Positions 53,348-63,776 of a DNA stretch of 64,000 nucleotides are shown piece by piece. Under the pieces are notes generated by a model. The model was given only the letters and a program-made list of their open reading frames with translations, searched no databases and was not told the origin of the DNA. Source of the stretch: Candidatus Enterococcus huntleyi (GTDB lineage: Bacteria > Bacillota > Bacilli > Lactobacillales > Enterococcaceae); contig NZ_MAEJ01000001.1 in NCBI RefSeq assembly GCF_009933175.1, positions 642,238 through 706,237 on the forward strand, written 5' to 3'. The translations under genes and the position numbers were made by a program. Numbering within the stretch: the stretch's first letter is position 1; each line of letters starts with the position of its first letter.

Positions 53348-55393
53348 GTGCGTAGGGATAGATATTTTGATGAAAAGATGAGTGGAAAAGAGGCATTTGG
53401 TGCAGATTCGAAAGGATTGATTGAGGCTTTATTAAAACGATTTATTGGTGAAAACCCGGCAACACCTTTGCGACCTACTTTGCAATATCCTAGTTATCAT
53501 GAGGTAGATCGAGACGGTTCGGTGAGTATTGATCTTAATCAGCTTTTTCCAGACGCATCAATTGGGAGTGACTTTGTTGCAGAAAGCTTCATTTATTCTT
53601 TTGAAGAAATGCAGGTTACTCTGCAGCTTTGGTCTTATGGTCCAATTCTTTGTCATATTAATAAAGAAATTGTTTTTGATAGTAAGGAGTATCAAGAAAA
53701 CTTTCGTGTGAGAAATGAAGTGACATTCACCTTGAAGAAAGGGGAAAATCATTTAAATATCTATACCGAAAAGACACCTATGGGCTGTGGCTTTAAGATC
53801 GGTACGACGAATACTAGATGGGTACCAATCTATTTTTATCAGAGTAAAGACAAGTTAGGCTTTAAGATTCGACACCTTTCAAAGCACCAAAAGACTGTTT
53901 CAATAATCGAGGCTACTGATGAGCAGCACGATGGCCTCGGGACTTACTTACTCAAAATTCCTGTAGAAGATCCGTATCAGACATTTCAATACAGGGGAAC
54001 TGGCCAGTTTTATAAAGTGATGGATGGCCAGAAAGAACTGATAGTCAACGGCCAAAAAGAAAGTTTAGAGAGTACGGATGGCTACTCAAATTTACTCTAT
54101 ACTGGCAAGAATTTTTTTATGGACAGTTTATCTATTTGTCTGACAGATGATGAATACGAAGATGAAAACCTTGATAAGAAAATCTATTATTGTGGTCCAA
54201 TCGACGAAACAATCACTAGTGAGTCATTTAAGTGGTCTACGCTGCATCAAGATCCTAAGGGAGAACAAATTTATTGGCGTTCTTTCGAAGAAAATCGTCC
54301 GATTAGGATGCTTTCTCAAACGCCTCTATTTGGCTATTGGAATTATCCCATGGGTGTGTCTCTCTATGGTATGTACGAGACGGCGAACTTTTTTGGTAAT
54401 CAAGAGATTGGTACGTATGTTCAAAAAAATATTCAGCAGATTAAAGAGTATTATAACTATTGCAAATGGGATCGTGATAACTATAATTTTTTAGGGATTC
54501 ACTCACATTTCTATTGGATGGAAGAGTTAGATGATTGCGGCTCATTTGGGAGTACATTTTTAAAAATCGAAAGTACTCATGATGGTGAGATAGAAAAAGA
54601 TGATGAAATTACTAAAGAGATGACCGGGAAAATTGCGTATCATATTTTAGAGAAGCAAAAGCGAGAGTCAGACGGTGCGTTCTCTCGCTATAATGATACG
54701 ATGTGGGCAGATGATTTATATATGAGTGTGCCATTTTTAGTTAGTTATTATAAAGCAAGTGGCGATGAGCGCTATCTTGAAGACTCAATTTCACAATTTT
54801 GCTGTTTTAAAAAGCGTATGTTTATTGAAGAAACAAAGTTGATGAGTCATATATTTGATACACGAACTCAAACGGCTAATTTGATTCCGTGGAGTAGAGG
54901 AAACGGTTGGGTACTATTTTCTTTATCAGAATTATTGGATGTATTGCCTGAAAGCAATCGCAGATATGAATTAATAAAAGATTTTTATAATCAAATGATT
55001 GAAGGGGTATTGGCTGTTCAAGATGAATCAGGGCTGTGGAATCAAGTTCTAGATGAGACGTTTACGTATTTAGAAAGCTCTTCGACGGCTATGTTTATTT
55101 GCGCGATGGCTCGAGGAATTCGTAAAGGTTATCTAGATTCGCAACTAAACAATCAAGCTCTTGTGGCAGTGGAGAAAGCATGGCAAGGATTAGCAAGCGA
55201 ATGCATAGATCAATTTGGAAATCTATATGGGACTTGTCAAGGGTCTGGTTTTAGCTTTTCTCGCAGGTATTATAAGCAATTAAATTGGCGTAAGAATGAT
55301 ACTCACGGGATTGGGATTGTCGCTTTAGCTGGTGTGGAGCGATTAAAATTAATCGACTATGAAAAGAGTAGAAGAGGTGAAAACAATGCATAA
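53348..55393 (+). CDS. GH105/GH88-like unsaturated glycuronyl hydrolase with N-terminal domain
   Basis: A 681-residue protein. The C-terminal half (about 320-670) resembles GH105: RYNDTMWADDLYMSVPFLVSYY (catalytic Asp, about 455), LIPWSRGNGWVLFSLSELLD (about 515), YLESSSTAMFICAMARG. The N-terminal 300 residues, probably beta-sandwich, carry no recognised motif. GH105 enzymes remove unsaturated uronic acids left by polysaccharide lyases, so the imported sugar may derive from a uronate polymer such as pectin. GTG start after AAGGAAG. It overlaps the next gene by eight bases. Confidence 0.78.
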   Translation: MRRDRYFDEKMSGKEAFGADSKGLIEALLKRFIGENPATPLRPTLQYPSYHEVDRDGSVSIDLNQLFPDASIGSDFVAESFIYSFEEMQVTLQLWSYGPILCHINKEIVFDSKEYQENFRVRNEVTFTLKKGENHLNIYTEKTPMGCGFKIGTTNTRWVPIYFYQSKDKLGFKIRHLSKHQKTVSIIEATDEQHDGLGTYLLKIPVEDPYQTFQYRGTGQFYKVMDGQKELIVNGQKESLESTDGYSNLLYTGKNFFMDSLSICLTDDEYEDENLDKKIYYCGPIDETITSESFKWSTLHQDPKGEQIYWRSFEENRPIRMLSQTPLFGYWNYPMGVSLYGMYETANFFGNQEIGTYVQKNIQQIKEYYNYCKWDRDNYNFLGIHSHFYWMEELDDCGSFGSTFLKIESTHDGEIEKDDEITKEMTGKIAYHILEKQKRESDGAFSRYNDTMWADDLYMSVPFLVSYYKASGDERYLEDSISQFCCFKKRMFIEETKLMSHIFDTRTQTANLIPWSRGNGWVLFSLSELLDVLPESNRRYELIKDFYNQMIEGVLAVQDESGLWNQVLDETFTYLESSSTAMFICAMARGIRKGYLDSQLNNQALVAVEKAWQGLASECIDQFGNLYGTCQGSGFSFSRRYYKQLNWRKNDTHGIGIVALAGVERLKLIDYEKSRRGENNA

Positions 55394-56261
55394 CTTTGTC
55401 ATTACAGGATTTGCTGATGAGATTGATCCAGATCTCCATAAACAGATAAGTGGGTTAAAAGCAAATGGAATTACGCATATTGAGCTTCGTAGTATAGGTG
55501 ATAAAAATGTGAGTGAACTGAGTGAAGAAGAAGCGTTGGCTTATAAAAAAATTTTAGATGGTGAAGGAATTGTCGTATCAAGCATAGGTTCGCCAATAGG
55601 TAAGGCTGATATTTTAGCCGACTTTGATGAGCAAATGGAATTATTTAAGCATGTGCTTACATTAGCAAGAATTTTTGAAAGTCCTTATATTCGAATGTTT
55701 AGTTTTTATCTACCAGAAGGTGAACCAATTGAGCAATATCGAGATGAAGTAATCAATCGTTGGCAGCAGTTTTTAACAATCGCTAAAGCATATCCTGAAA
55801 TTACTTTATTGCATGAAAATGAAAAAGATATTTTTGGCGATATTCCGTCACGTTGTTTAGATTTAGTAAATTCATTAAATAATCCGCAGCTTAAGTTAGC
55901 TTTCGACCCAGCTAATTTTGTTCAATGTGGAATCGAAGTATATCCCTACGCTTACCAATTATTAAAAGATCATATTGGGTATCTTCACATCAAAGATGCT
56001 TTATTCGAAACTGGCAAAGTCGTTCCGGCGGGTGAAGGAGATGGTAACGTAAAAGAGGTGTTGGAGCGTTTGGTAGCACAAGGTTATACTGGCTATGCTT
56101 CTTTAGAACCTCACTTAACTATTTTTGAGAGTTTCACTTCACTAGAAAAGAGCGGTCTTTCGATTGATAATAATCAAGGTGATGGTGAAAAGTTGTTCAC
56201 CCTTGCAAGTGATGCGTTGAAGCACATCTTAGTAGATGAGATGAACCAGGAGTGGAAATGA
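55386..56261 (+). CDS. Sugar phosphate isomerase/epimerase (TIM barrel)
   Basis: A 291-residue member of the xylose-isomerase-like TIM-barrel (AP endonuclease 2) fold. FVITGFADEIDPDLHKQISG at the N-terminus, metal ligands probably in LLHENEKDIFG (Glu, about 147), KLAFDPANFVQCG (Asp, about 180), YLHIKDAL (His/Asp, about 208) and ASLEPHL (Glu, about 245). It would rearrange a sugar or keto-inositol intermediate. ATG 55386 after GAGGTG replaces an earlier in-frame start. Confidence 0.85.
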   Translation: MHNFVITGFADEIDPDLHKQISGLKANGITHIELRSIGDKNVSELSEEEALAYKKILDGEGIVVSSIGSPIGKADILADFDEQMELFKHVLTLARIFESPYIRMFSFYLPEGEPIEQYRDEVINRWQQFLTIAKAYPEITLLHENEKDIFGDIPSRCLDLVNSLNNPQLKLAFDPANFVQCGIEVYPYAYQLLKDHIGYLHIKDALFETGKVVPAGEGDGNVKEVLERLVAQGYTGYASLEPHLTIFESFTSLEKSGLSIDNNQGDGEKLFTLASDALKHILVDEMNQEWK

Positions 56262-57421
56262 TGGATAAAGTTAGGTTAGTAATTATCGGAGTCGGAAATA
56301 TCGGCACGTTACATTTGGAGAATGTTTTGTCTGGTAAGCTATCAGGCGTTGAATTAGTAGGCCTCTGTGATACGAATCCCGAGAAATTAACCAGAGTGAA
56401 AGAAAAGTTAACAGATTCTTGTAAGTATTATTCGACAGATGAGGAAGTCTTTATGGACGAAGAAGTTGATGCAGTAATTATTGCTACACCTCATTATGCG
56501 CATCCAGTTTTAGCGATTGAAGCTTTAAAAGCTGGCAAGCATGTACTAGTCGAAAAACCCGCAGGCGTCTATACAAAAAAAGTGCGAGAAATGATTGAGG
56601 TGGGGAATCAAAATCCTCAACTGACGTTGTCTCTTATGTATAATCAGCGAATGAATCCAATGTATCAAAAAGCTAGAGAACTCGTACAAAATGGCGAGAT
56701 TGGAGAGCTCAGAAGAACTAATTGGATTATCACTAACTGGTATCGTTCGCAAAGTTATTATAACTCTGGTGGTTGGCGTGCTACTTGGAAAGGCGAAGGA
56801 GGTGGGGTTCTTTTAAATCAAGACCCACATCAACTAGATTTATGGCAATGGATAGCTGGTATGCCTAGTCGAATATTTAGCTTTGCCTATTACGGCAAGC
56901 GAAGAGACGTCGAGGTAGAGACCGAAGTAACCGCATATGTAGAATATGAGAATGGAGCAACTGGACTTTTTGTGACGACTACGACAGAAACTCCTGGAAC
57001 GAATCGTTTTGAGATTGTCGGATCCAAAGGGAAAATCGTAATAGAAGAAGAGCAGCTGAAGTTTTGGCAAACACGTGTCGATGAAGCAGAATGGAATGAA
57101 ACGTATTCTGGAGGATTTGGAGAGCCTGAAGTCTGGGAAATCAAAATCCCAGTTCAATTTGATGGAGATTCAGGACATTTGAAAATTACTCAGAATTTTA
57201 TTAATAACATTTTGTTTGATGAGGAACTTGTTTCCCCAGCAAGCGATGGGATTTTGGGATTGAGTATTTCAAATGCCATCCATTTATCATCTTGGACAGA
57301 CAATTGGGTTTCTTTACCGATAGATGAAGATCTATTTCTTTCAGAGCTAAATAAAAGGATAGCTGCGTCAAATGAGAAGGATACTGAGGAACGAGTACTA
57401 GATACGAAGAATACGTATTGA
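56258..57421 (+). CDS. Gfo/Idh/MocA-family oxidoreductase 1
   Basis: A 387-residue NAD(P)-dependent dehydrogenase. Rossmann motif VIIGVGNIGTLH (about 9-20), the EKP motif HVLVEKPAG (about 95), and the C-terminal domain with GEGGGVLLNQDPHQLDLWQW (about 182-201), where the Asp-His pair lies in the active site. Overlaps the isomerase stop (ATGA). Probably oxidises a sugar or uronate derivative from the hydrolases upstream. Confidence 0.9.
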   Translation: MMDKVRLVIIGVGNIGTLHLENVLSGKLSGVELVGLCDTNPEKLTRVKEKLTDSCKYYSTDEEVFMDEEVDAVIIATPHYAHPVLAIEALKAGKHVLVEKPAGVYTKKVREMIEVGNQNPQLTLSLMYNQRMNPMYQKARELVQNGEIGELRRTNWIITNWYRSQSYYNSGGWRATWKGEGGGVLLNQDPHQLDLWQWIAGMPSRIFSFAYYGKRRDVEVETEVTAYVEYENGATGLFVTTTTETPGTNRFEIVGSKGKIVIEEEQLKFWQTRVDEAEWNETYSGGFGEPEVWEIKIPVQFDGDSGHLKITQNFINNILFDEELVSPASDGILGLSISNAIHLSSWTDNWVSLPIDEDLFLSELNKRIAASNEKDTEERVLDTKNTY

Positions 57422-57438
57422 TAAGGAGAGGGCTTAGT

Positions 57439-58458
57439 TTGTTACATTTTGGAATAATCGGCTGTGGTGGAATTGCTAGAACACACGCATTAGGATTAGT
57501 AACTGTTGCAAATGTTGAATTGAAGGCGTGCTGTGATACAGATGAGAAAAAAGGTGAAGCATTTTCGAGAGAATTTAATTGTCAGTTTTATCGTTCGTAT
57601 CAAGAAATGTTGCAAGATTCCTCTATAGATGCCGTAATTATTGCCACCCCTCATTACCTGCATGCAAAGATGTCAATTGCGGCCTTAACCAATAAAAAGC
57701 ACGTACTGTGTGAAAAGCCAATGGCAACAACACTAGAAGATGCAAAGCGCGTACTTCAAGTAGCTGCTAGTGAGAGCGTACAATATCACGTATGTTACCA
57801 AAATCGGTTTAACCCTTCGTTTGTTCAATTAAAAGAATGGGTAATGGCAGAAAAGTTCGGTAAGTTAAGAGGGATAAGAGGTATTTTAACTTGGTGTCGA
57901 AAAGCTGATTATTACGACTCATCCGATTGGAAGGGAACCTGGGTCAAAGAAGGTGGAGGAGTTTTAATTAATCAAGCAATCCATTCAATTGATGCAATCA
58001 CCTGGCTAGTAGGTATTCCTCAAAAGATTAAGGGAGAAATTATGACTTCACTATTGGATGAAGTCATCGAAGTAGAGGATACAGCAATGGCAACCGCTAT
58101 TATGAATCCAGATATCCCTCTCACTTTGTATGCCACGAATAGTTACAGTCAGAATGCAACTCCCGAGATTGTCTTTGATTACGAGGAGGCAACCGTCACT
58201 TTGACTAATGAAGAGTTATTCGTAGACGGGAAGAAAGTTGAAATTCAAACAAGTACTGGAACTGCTTCCGGAAAAGATTATTGGGGCAATGGGCATCAAC
58301 AGCTACTCAGAACTTTCTCGCATGAATTAGAAGGTCAAGAAAATCCATTACGAGCTTGTCTAGCCAGTGAGGATGCAGTTGACTCACTTTCAGTTGTACT
58401 TGCAATTTATGAGTCTGCAAAAATAAAACAGTGGGTTTCCATTGATAAAATGAGATAG
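57439..58458 (+). CDS. Gfo/Idh/MocA-family oxidoreductase 2
   Basis: A 339-residue paralogue: FGIIGCGGIARTHA (Rossmann), HVLCEKPMA (EKP motif) and GGGVLINQAIHSIDAITWLVG, in which Gln-Ala-Ile-His replaces the QDPH of the neighbouring enzyme. TTG 57439 is positioned after AAGGAGAGG; the longer frame from 57418 begins before that site. Two unequal copies suggest successive oxidation and reduction steps, as in epimerising pathways; inference. Confidence 0.88.
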   Translation: MLHFGIIGCGGIARTHALGLVTVANVELKACCDTDEKKGEAFSREFNCQFYRSYQEMLQDSSIDAVIIATPHYLHAKMSIAALTNKKHVLCEKPMATTLEDAKRVLQVAASESVQYHVCYQNRFNPSFVQLKEWVMAEKFGKLRGIRGILTWCRKADYYDSSDWKGTWVKEGGGVLINQAIHSIDAITWLVGIPQKIKGEIMTSLLDEVIEVEDTAMATAIMNPDIPLTLYATNSYSQNATPEIVFDYEEATVTLTNEELFVDGKKVEIQTSTGTASGKDYWGNGHQQLLRTFSHELEGQENPLRACLASEDAVDSLSVVLAIYESAKIKQWVSIDKMR

Positions 58459-58516
58459 AGGATATTGATTTCATTTGGAGATGAGCAACAAAGATTTAAC
58501 TCACAATTCATTCTAA

Positions 58517-58562
58517 CAATAGGCCTAAAAATCAAAAATGATTTTTAGGCCTATTGTCTTTT
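58517..58562 (+). terminator. Terminator of the oligosaccharide locus
   Basis: Perfect 17-bp stem CAATAGGCCTAAAAATC (58517-58533) / GATTTTTAGGCCTATTG (58540-58556), followed by T-rich sequence. The rest of the gap to 58795 holds only the walR promoter. Confidence 0.9.
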
Positions 58563-58707
58563 CAACTATCTATTGATTAGTAGTAAGCTACAATCAATAA
58601 TCGAAAACTCCCATCGAATAAGCGCCTAGTAATTGCAGAGAAATAGGCTAGCAGGGTTCTCACCCCACCCTTAATTTCCCAAGGATGAAAGAATCACAGA
58701 AATGAGG

Positions 58708-58713
58708 TATAAT
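58708..58713 (+). promoter_or_regulatory. Probable -10 of the walRKHI operon
   Basis: TATAAT, 83 bases before walR; the -35 is not clear. Confidence 0.5.
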
Positions 58714-58795
58714 AGTCGTATCTGTAAATGTACGTGAAAGATAAATGTACAGTGTTATTAAAGTAGAGATAAATATGAAACCGAGGTGGCTTCTA

Positions 58796-59500
58796 ATGAA
58801 GAAAATATTAGTAGTGGATGATGAAAAACCAATTTCAGATATTGTGAAGTTCAATTTAACAAAAGAAGGCTATGAAGTGTTTACAGCCTACGATGGCGAG
58901 GAAGCATTGGAACAGGTTAAAGAAGTGGAACCAGACTTGATTTTACTTGATTTAATGTTGCCAAAAATGGATGGGCTAGAAGTGGCTCGTGAAGTCAGAA
59001 AGACACATGACATGCCGATTATTATGGTAACGGCGAAGGATTCGGAGATTGACAAAGTTTTGGGTCTAGAATTGGGCGCGGATGACTATGTGACGAAGCC
59101 GTTTTCTAACCGTGAATTAGTGGCGCGTGTTAAAGCGAATTTGAGACGTGGGGCAGTGCCAGCCAAAGAAGCGGAGGATGCGGCACCAGCTGAGTTGTCG
59201 ATTGGTGATTTAACGATTCATCCGGATGCTTACATGGTGACAAAACATGGCGGAACAATCGAATTGACGCATCGTGAGTTTGAATTGTTGTTCTATTTGG
59301 CGAAACATATTGGTCAAGTGATGACGCGTGAACACTTATTGCAAACCGTTTGGGGCTATGACTATTTTGGTGATGTTCGGACAGTCGATGTAACGGTTCG
59401 CCGCTTACGTGAGAAGATTGAAGATAATCCGAGTCATCCGAATTATTTAGTGACCAGACGTGGTGTTGGTTATTATTTACGTAATCCGGAACAGGAATAA
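58796..59500 (+). CDS. walR: WalR essential response regulator
   Basis: OmpR/PhoB-type response regulator (234 residues) of the essential WalRK system that controls cell-wall hydrolases. Receiver: [15 protein letters not shown], phospho-Asp in [13 protein letters not shown] (about 53), Lys in [13 protein letters not shown]. The winged helix (about 135-230) contains [57 protein letters not shown], and [13 protein letters not shown] 58796 follows GAGGTGG; the longer frame is not supported. First gene of walRKHI(J). Confidence 0.97.
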   Translation: MKKILVVDDEKPISDIVKFNLTKEGYEVFTAYDGEEALEQVKEVEPDLILLDLMLPKMDGLEVAREVRKTHDMPIIMVTAKDSEIDKVLGLELGADDYVTKPFSNRELVARVKANLRRGAVPAKEAEDAAPAELSIGDLTIHPDAYMVTKHGGTIELTHREFELLFYLAKHIGQVMTREHLLQTVWGYDYFGDVRTVDVTVRRLREKIEDNPSHPNYLVTRRGVGYYLRNPEQE

Positions 59501-59512
59501 GAGGGTACGTGC

Positions 59513-61357
59513 ATGAAGACTAAAGTTCGTTTTTATCAATCGGTGAATTTCAAGATTGCCTTAGCGTTTATTTTGATTTTGCTGATTGCTATTCAGATTA
59601 TAGGGGCTTATTTTATTCGTGGTCTTGAGAAGGAAACGATTAATAATTTTATTAGCGATATGAATTCTCGAGTGACGGGTTTAGCCTCAACAGTGGGGCC
59701 CGAGTTGAACAAGAAGGGTGAAGACGGACAAGAAACAGAAGATGTGACGACGAATATTCAACGAATTATTAATAGTAGCTCGTTGCCTGATGTGGTGGAA
59801 GTGCGTGTGATTGATGATAAGGGGATCGTTCGAGCAACGAATCGATCGAATGATTCCAGTATTATCGGTAAGAAAAATGATTATACGCGAGCTAACGACT
59901 TTACGAGTAAACAAGAGGTCGTGCTGGATCCAAGTACAGACAAGCGAGTGAACATCAATATACAACCGATTCAGTCCCCGACTGGCGATGCCACTATCGG
60001 GGTTCTTTACGTTAAAAGTGATATTGAAAAAAAATATTCAGAGATTAGTGATACGGCGTTAATCTTCTTTACAGCTTCGATGATTGCGGGACTTATCTCG
60101 ATTGTCGTGGCGGTTCTTGTTTCGCGTTCGATTACTCAGCCGATTGGTGAATTGAAGGAGCAGGCGTTGCGCATTGCGCGAGGAGATTATTCTGGGAAAG
60201 TCCAGGTTTACGGAAAAGATGAGCTGGGACAATTGGCGGATACGTTTAATCAGTTGTCTGAACGGATTGCCGAGGCGCAGGATACGATGGAGTCTGAGCG
60301 GAATCGTTTGGATAGCGTGTTGTCGCATATGACCGATGGCGTTATTGCGACGGATCGACGGGGCAAGATTATTACGATTAATGAGATGGCTCTTTCTTTA
60401 TTGGATGTGACCACAGAAGGGGCGATTGGCGAATCTATCTTGACCTTGTTGGATATTGAAGAAGAGTATACTTTGCGGAAACTTTTAGAGGATTCTGATG
60501 AAATTATCTTAGACCGTTCCCTTTCAGCTCAAGAAAAGGATCAAATGATTTTGCGTGTTGATTTTGCTATGATTCGTCGTGAATCAGGTTTTATTAGTGG
60601 GCTAGTGGCTGTATTACATGATGTCACTGAACAGGAAAAAACGGAGCGTGAACGGCGTGAGTTCGTATCGAACGTTTCTCATGAATTACGAACGCCTTTA
60701 ACAAGTATGAGAAGTTATATTGAGGCTTTGAGTGAAGGGGCTTGGCAGGATCCTGAGATTGCACCGAATTTTTTAAATGTGACTTTGGAAGAAACGGACC
60801 GGATGATTCGGATGATCAATGATTTATTGAGTTTGTCGAGAATGGACTCAGGGAATTCCAATATCCAAAAGGAATATGTTAATTATAATGAATTGATCAG
60901 TTTTGTTTTAGACCGTTTTGATATGATGGTGACTAATCAAGAGAAGAAATACACGATTCGCCGTGAGTTTACCCAACGAGATTTATGGGTTGAGGTGGAC
61001 ACGGATAAAATGATTCAAGTAATCGATAATATTATGAATAATGCAATTAAATATTCTCCAGATGGGGGCACGATTACGTGTCGTTTACTGGAAACTCATA
61101 ATAATGTCGTTTTAAGTATTAGTGATCAAGGCTTGGGGATTCCTAAAAAAGATTTAACGCGTGTCTTTGAGCGTTTTTATCGAGTGGATAAAGCTCGAGC
61201 TCGGGCGCAAGGTGGGACTGGACTGGGATTAGCCATTTCGAGAGAAGTAATTAAGGCGCACGGAGGTTCTATTTGGGCGGAGAGTAAGGAAGGAAAAGGT
61301 TCGACCTTTTATATTTCACTTCCTTATGAACCGTATGAGGAGGATTGGTGGGAATGA
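59513..61357 (+). CDS. walK: WalK sensor histidine kinase
   Basis: A 614-residue membrane kinase. Helix 1 at about 12-32, extracellular Cache-like region to about 182, helix 2 about 183-205, HAMP (ITQPIGELKEQALRIARGDY), PAS (LDSVLSHMTDGVIATDRRGKI), HisKA with phospho-His in FVSNVSHELRTPLTSMRSY (about 390), and HATPase (NNAIKYSPDGG, DQGLGIP, GGTGLGLAISREV). The extracellular domain distinguishes it from streptococcal VicK, which lacks it. Overlaps walH. Confidence 0.96.
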   Translation: MKTKVRFYQSVNFKIALAFILILLIAIQIIGAYFIRGLEKETINNFISDMNSRVTGLASTVGPELNKKGEDGQETEDVTTNIQRIINSSSLPDVVEVRVIDDKGIVRATNRSNDSSIIGKKNDYTRANDFTSKQEVVLDPSTDKRVNINIQPIQSPTGDATIGVLYVKSDIEKKYSEISDTALIFFTASMIAGLISIVVAVLVSRSITQPIGELKEQALRIARGDYSGKVQVYGKDELGQLADTFNQLSERIAEAQDTMESERNRLDSVLSHMTDGVIATDRRGKIITINEMALSLLDVTTEGAIGESILTLLDIEEEYTLRKLLEDSDEIILDRSLSAQEKDQMILRVDFAMIRRESGFISGLVAVLHDVTEQEKTERERREFVSNVSHELRTPLTSMRSYIEALSEGAWQDPEIAPNFLNVTLEETDRMIRMINDLLSLSRMDSGNSNIQKEYVNYNELISFVLDRFDMMVTNQEKKYTIRREFTQRDLWVEVDTDKMIQVIDNIMNNAIKYSPDGGTITCRLLETHNNVVLSISDQGLGIPKKDLTRVFERFYRVDKARARAQGGTGLGLAISREVIKAHGGSIWAESKEGKGSTFYISLPYEPYEEDWWE

Positions 61358-62682
61358 AGATACCAGAGAGAGTGATTCAGATTAGTCTAGCTTGTCTCAT
61401 CCTACTTAGTCTGTATTTTACTTACGTTATTTGGCTAAGTCCGGCTAATAAGGGAACGACAGAGCTGACAAATGAAGCGAATCCGATTGTGCCAACGCCC
61501 ATTAATTACCGAACTGCTAGTGAGACTTTTTTACCGTTGCGGGTCGTTTGGTATGACGAAAATGAAATCAAAGAGAGTACCAGTGAAAATTTAATTACAA
61601 ATATTCAAAAAGAGTTAACCAAGGCTGAGATTGGTAAGGTTGAGAAAAAAGTGAGTGAGGATAAAGAGGCATTTGCTTCGTATAGCCAGATTGAGAATGG
61701 GATTGAGATGGGTTATGCTTCTAACTTTTTATTAGCTAAGTACAATGATGCCTATAAAATGTCGATGAATTTAAGCTCGGCAAATGAGGGGAATCTGTAT
61801 TTTAATCATCTTCAGATTGATTATGATAAGAACAAAATCCGTTTTTTGAATTACAGTACGTTTTCGGTTTATGAGGCGACTATTGAGGTGAATAAGAAGG
61901 CAATTGAAGACTTTTTGACACAAAAAAATGCGTCGCTATTGGCTATGAAACCAGCGAATGACTCCATATTGGGTCATCAGTATAGTACTCAGAATAAAAT
62001 TAAATTGAAAAAATACAGTTATATTTTAGCGCAACAGCCGGTTTCCCTATTTAGGAATGCTTTTTTCCAAAATCCGGAGAATGTGCAGGAGAATAATTCG
62101 GTCTTTTCATTCTACAGTGGGCGTGAAGTCCTGTCAGTTTCTGATAGCGATCAAGTGGTGGATTTTAAAGGGGAGATTCCTAGTGAAGGCAAGCGAATGG
62201 ATTTGTTTTCGGGAAGTTTTTCTTACATTGAAAAGCTAGGCAATACGATTGGCAATCTGCGTTATTTTGACTATAGTTCAGGGACCGTGAATTATCGGAC
62301 ATTTGTCGAAGGATTTCCAGTGTTTGGCGATGGCAAACAGGGTAAGGTGAGTATTGATATTCAGCGAGCTGCGGCAAATCAAGTCGGGAAAAAGTCGGCG
62401 TACACGATTCATATTGAGACGAGCCGAAATACGATTCAAGTGCCGATTCCTTCGGATGAGGAGGTTGAATTAGTCAGCACTAACGAGATTATTCAACAGC
62501 TGATTGCTGAAGGCGCCCTAGTTGAGAAAATAAATAATGTCATGATTGGCTATACCTGGGAAGTCATCAAAGATACCAAATCGGTGGTTGATTTACGGCC
62601 GGAATGGTATGTTCAATATGAAGAAACGTGGTATTCAGCGAAAGAGTTACTCCAAAAGTTACCAGAATTGGAGGCGAAGTAA
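61354..62682 (+). CDS. walH: WalH (YycH) regulator of WalK
   Basis: A 442-residue membrane-anchored protein: one N-terminal helix (VIQISLACLILLSLYFTYVIW) and a large extracytoplasmic part, the layout of YycH. YycH interacts with WalK and YycI to tune its activity. ATG 61354 (MKIPERVIQ) fits the GGAGG site better than the TTG at 61345. It overlaps walK by four bases and is followed immediately by walI. Confidence 0.92.
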   Translation: MKIPERVIQISLACLILLSLYFTYVIWLSPANKGTTELTNEANPIVPTPINYRTASETFLPLRVVWYDENEIKESTSENLITNIQKELTKAEIGKVEKKVSEDKEAFASYSQIENGIEMGYASNFLLAKYNDAYKMSMNLSSANEGNLYFNHLQIDYDKNKIRFLNYSTFSVYEATIEVNKKAIEDFLTQKNASLLAMKPANDSILGHQYSTQNKIKLKKYSYILAQQPVSLFRNAFFQNPENVQENNSVFSFYSGREVLSVSDSDQVVDFKGEIPSEGKRMDLFSGSFSYIEKLGNTIGNLRYFDYSSGTVNYRTFVEGFPVFGDGKQGKVSIDIQRAAANQVGKKSAYTIHIETSRNTIQVPIPSDEEVELVSTNEIIQQLIAEGALVEKINNVMIGYTWEVIKDTKSVVDLRPEWYVQYEETWYSAKELLQKLPELEAK

Positions 62683-63540
62683 ATGGATTATCGTAAAATC
62701 GAATGGATTTTCCTAATCGCCTTTTTAGGACTGAACATGTTTTTATTTTCTATTTATAATGAGAGCCAAAATGAAGAAAGTTTAATTAGTCGTTACAATC
62801 AGACCGATTCACTTGAAAAACGGCTTGCCAATGATAATATTAGTATGGCTAAAAAACTTTCCACTGAAAAGCATGAAGGTTATTATTTGAGTGGAGAACA
62901 GACGGATATGGCGGTTGCCTTAGATGCTGCCCGTGAAGAAGCAGGCGGTACTCCTCTGATTGATGCGGGAATTAGCGTGACCGAAAATACCTTAACGAGT
63001 AATTTGAGGAATGATTCTTATATCAATGTCGATAAGGTGGAGGAAAGTTTGACGGAATTTTTGCGGAAGAAGGATCGTGTCATTTTTGGCGATGAATATT
63101 CTTATCTGAAGAATTTTTCTAACACGAAGGAAGGCTTTCAAAAGTTAGTTGCTGTGCAGAGTTATGAGGAGATTCCTTTTTATGATGAGACGGCTAAGAT
63201 TGAAGTGAGTCTGGAGAGTTCTGGTGAGCTGCTGAAGATTAGTAAGTATAGCCAGACGCATATTGATGAGATTGAGACGCTGCGTGAAAAGATGGATCTC
63301 TATACAGAATATGATGCAATTAATACCTTGTATACGAATAATCGCATTCCTAGTGGGGCTAAAATTAAATGGAGTCAGTTGGCCTATTCGAGAATTTTGA
63401 AGGTGCGGGAAAAAAATGTCTATGTGCCAGTGTGGTTCATTGCCATCGAAACCAATGAAAAGACGCTTCAAGTCGAAAGTGTCAACGCCATCAGTAATAC
63501 GATTACCACGAATGCCATCGTACCAAAAATCAAGGATTAA
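62683..63540 (+). CDS. walI: WalI (YycI) regulator of WalK
   Basis: A 285-residue protein with an N-terminal anchor (IEWIFLIAFLGLNMFLFSIYN) and extracytoplasmic YycI domain. It has the family start MDYRKIEWIFL. Starts directly at the walH stop codon, with GGAGG upstream. It works with WalH on WalK. Confidence 0.93.
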   Translation: MDYRKIEWIFLIAFLGLNMFLFSIYNESQNEESLISRYNQTDSLEKRLANDNISMAKKLSTEKHEGYYLSGEQTDMAVALDAAREEAGGTPLIDAGISVTENTLTSNLRNDSYINVDKVEESLTEFLRKKDRVIFGDEYSYLKNFSNTKEGFQKLVAVQSYEEIPFYDETAKIEVSLESSGELLKISKYSQTHIDEIETLREKMDLYTEYDAINTLYTNNRIPSGAKIKWSQLAYSRILKVREKNVYVPVWFIAIETNEKTLQVESVNAISNTITTNAIVPKIKD

Positions 63541-63776
63541 TGAATTAGCATTTAGATGAAGAGATAGACCTCGCCAATTAATATTGAGAAATACGAGTTG
63601 CGAGTGATCGATTTGTCTGATAAAGTGGACTTGGCTGTGTGCAAAATGTAAATTGGCAACTAGCGAATAGCACATAGCATAGATAGCGAACAGTCGTGCA
63701 ATCAGTCAGGTAAAAAGCACGATATCAGATAAATATCAAGATAATGGTAGAAGTAGAAGGGAAGAAGCTGCAAATT

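Noticed and set aside
63145-63675. Minus-strand 176-codon frame opposite walI
   Set aside because: Mostly antisense to walI; the composition is that of a shadow and no family is recognisable.
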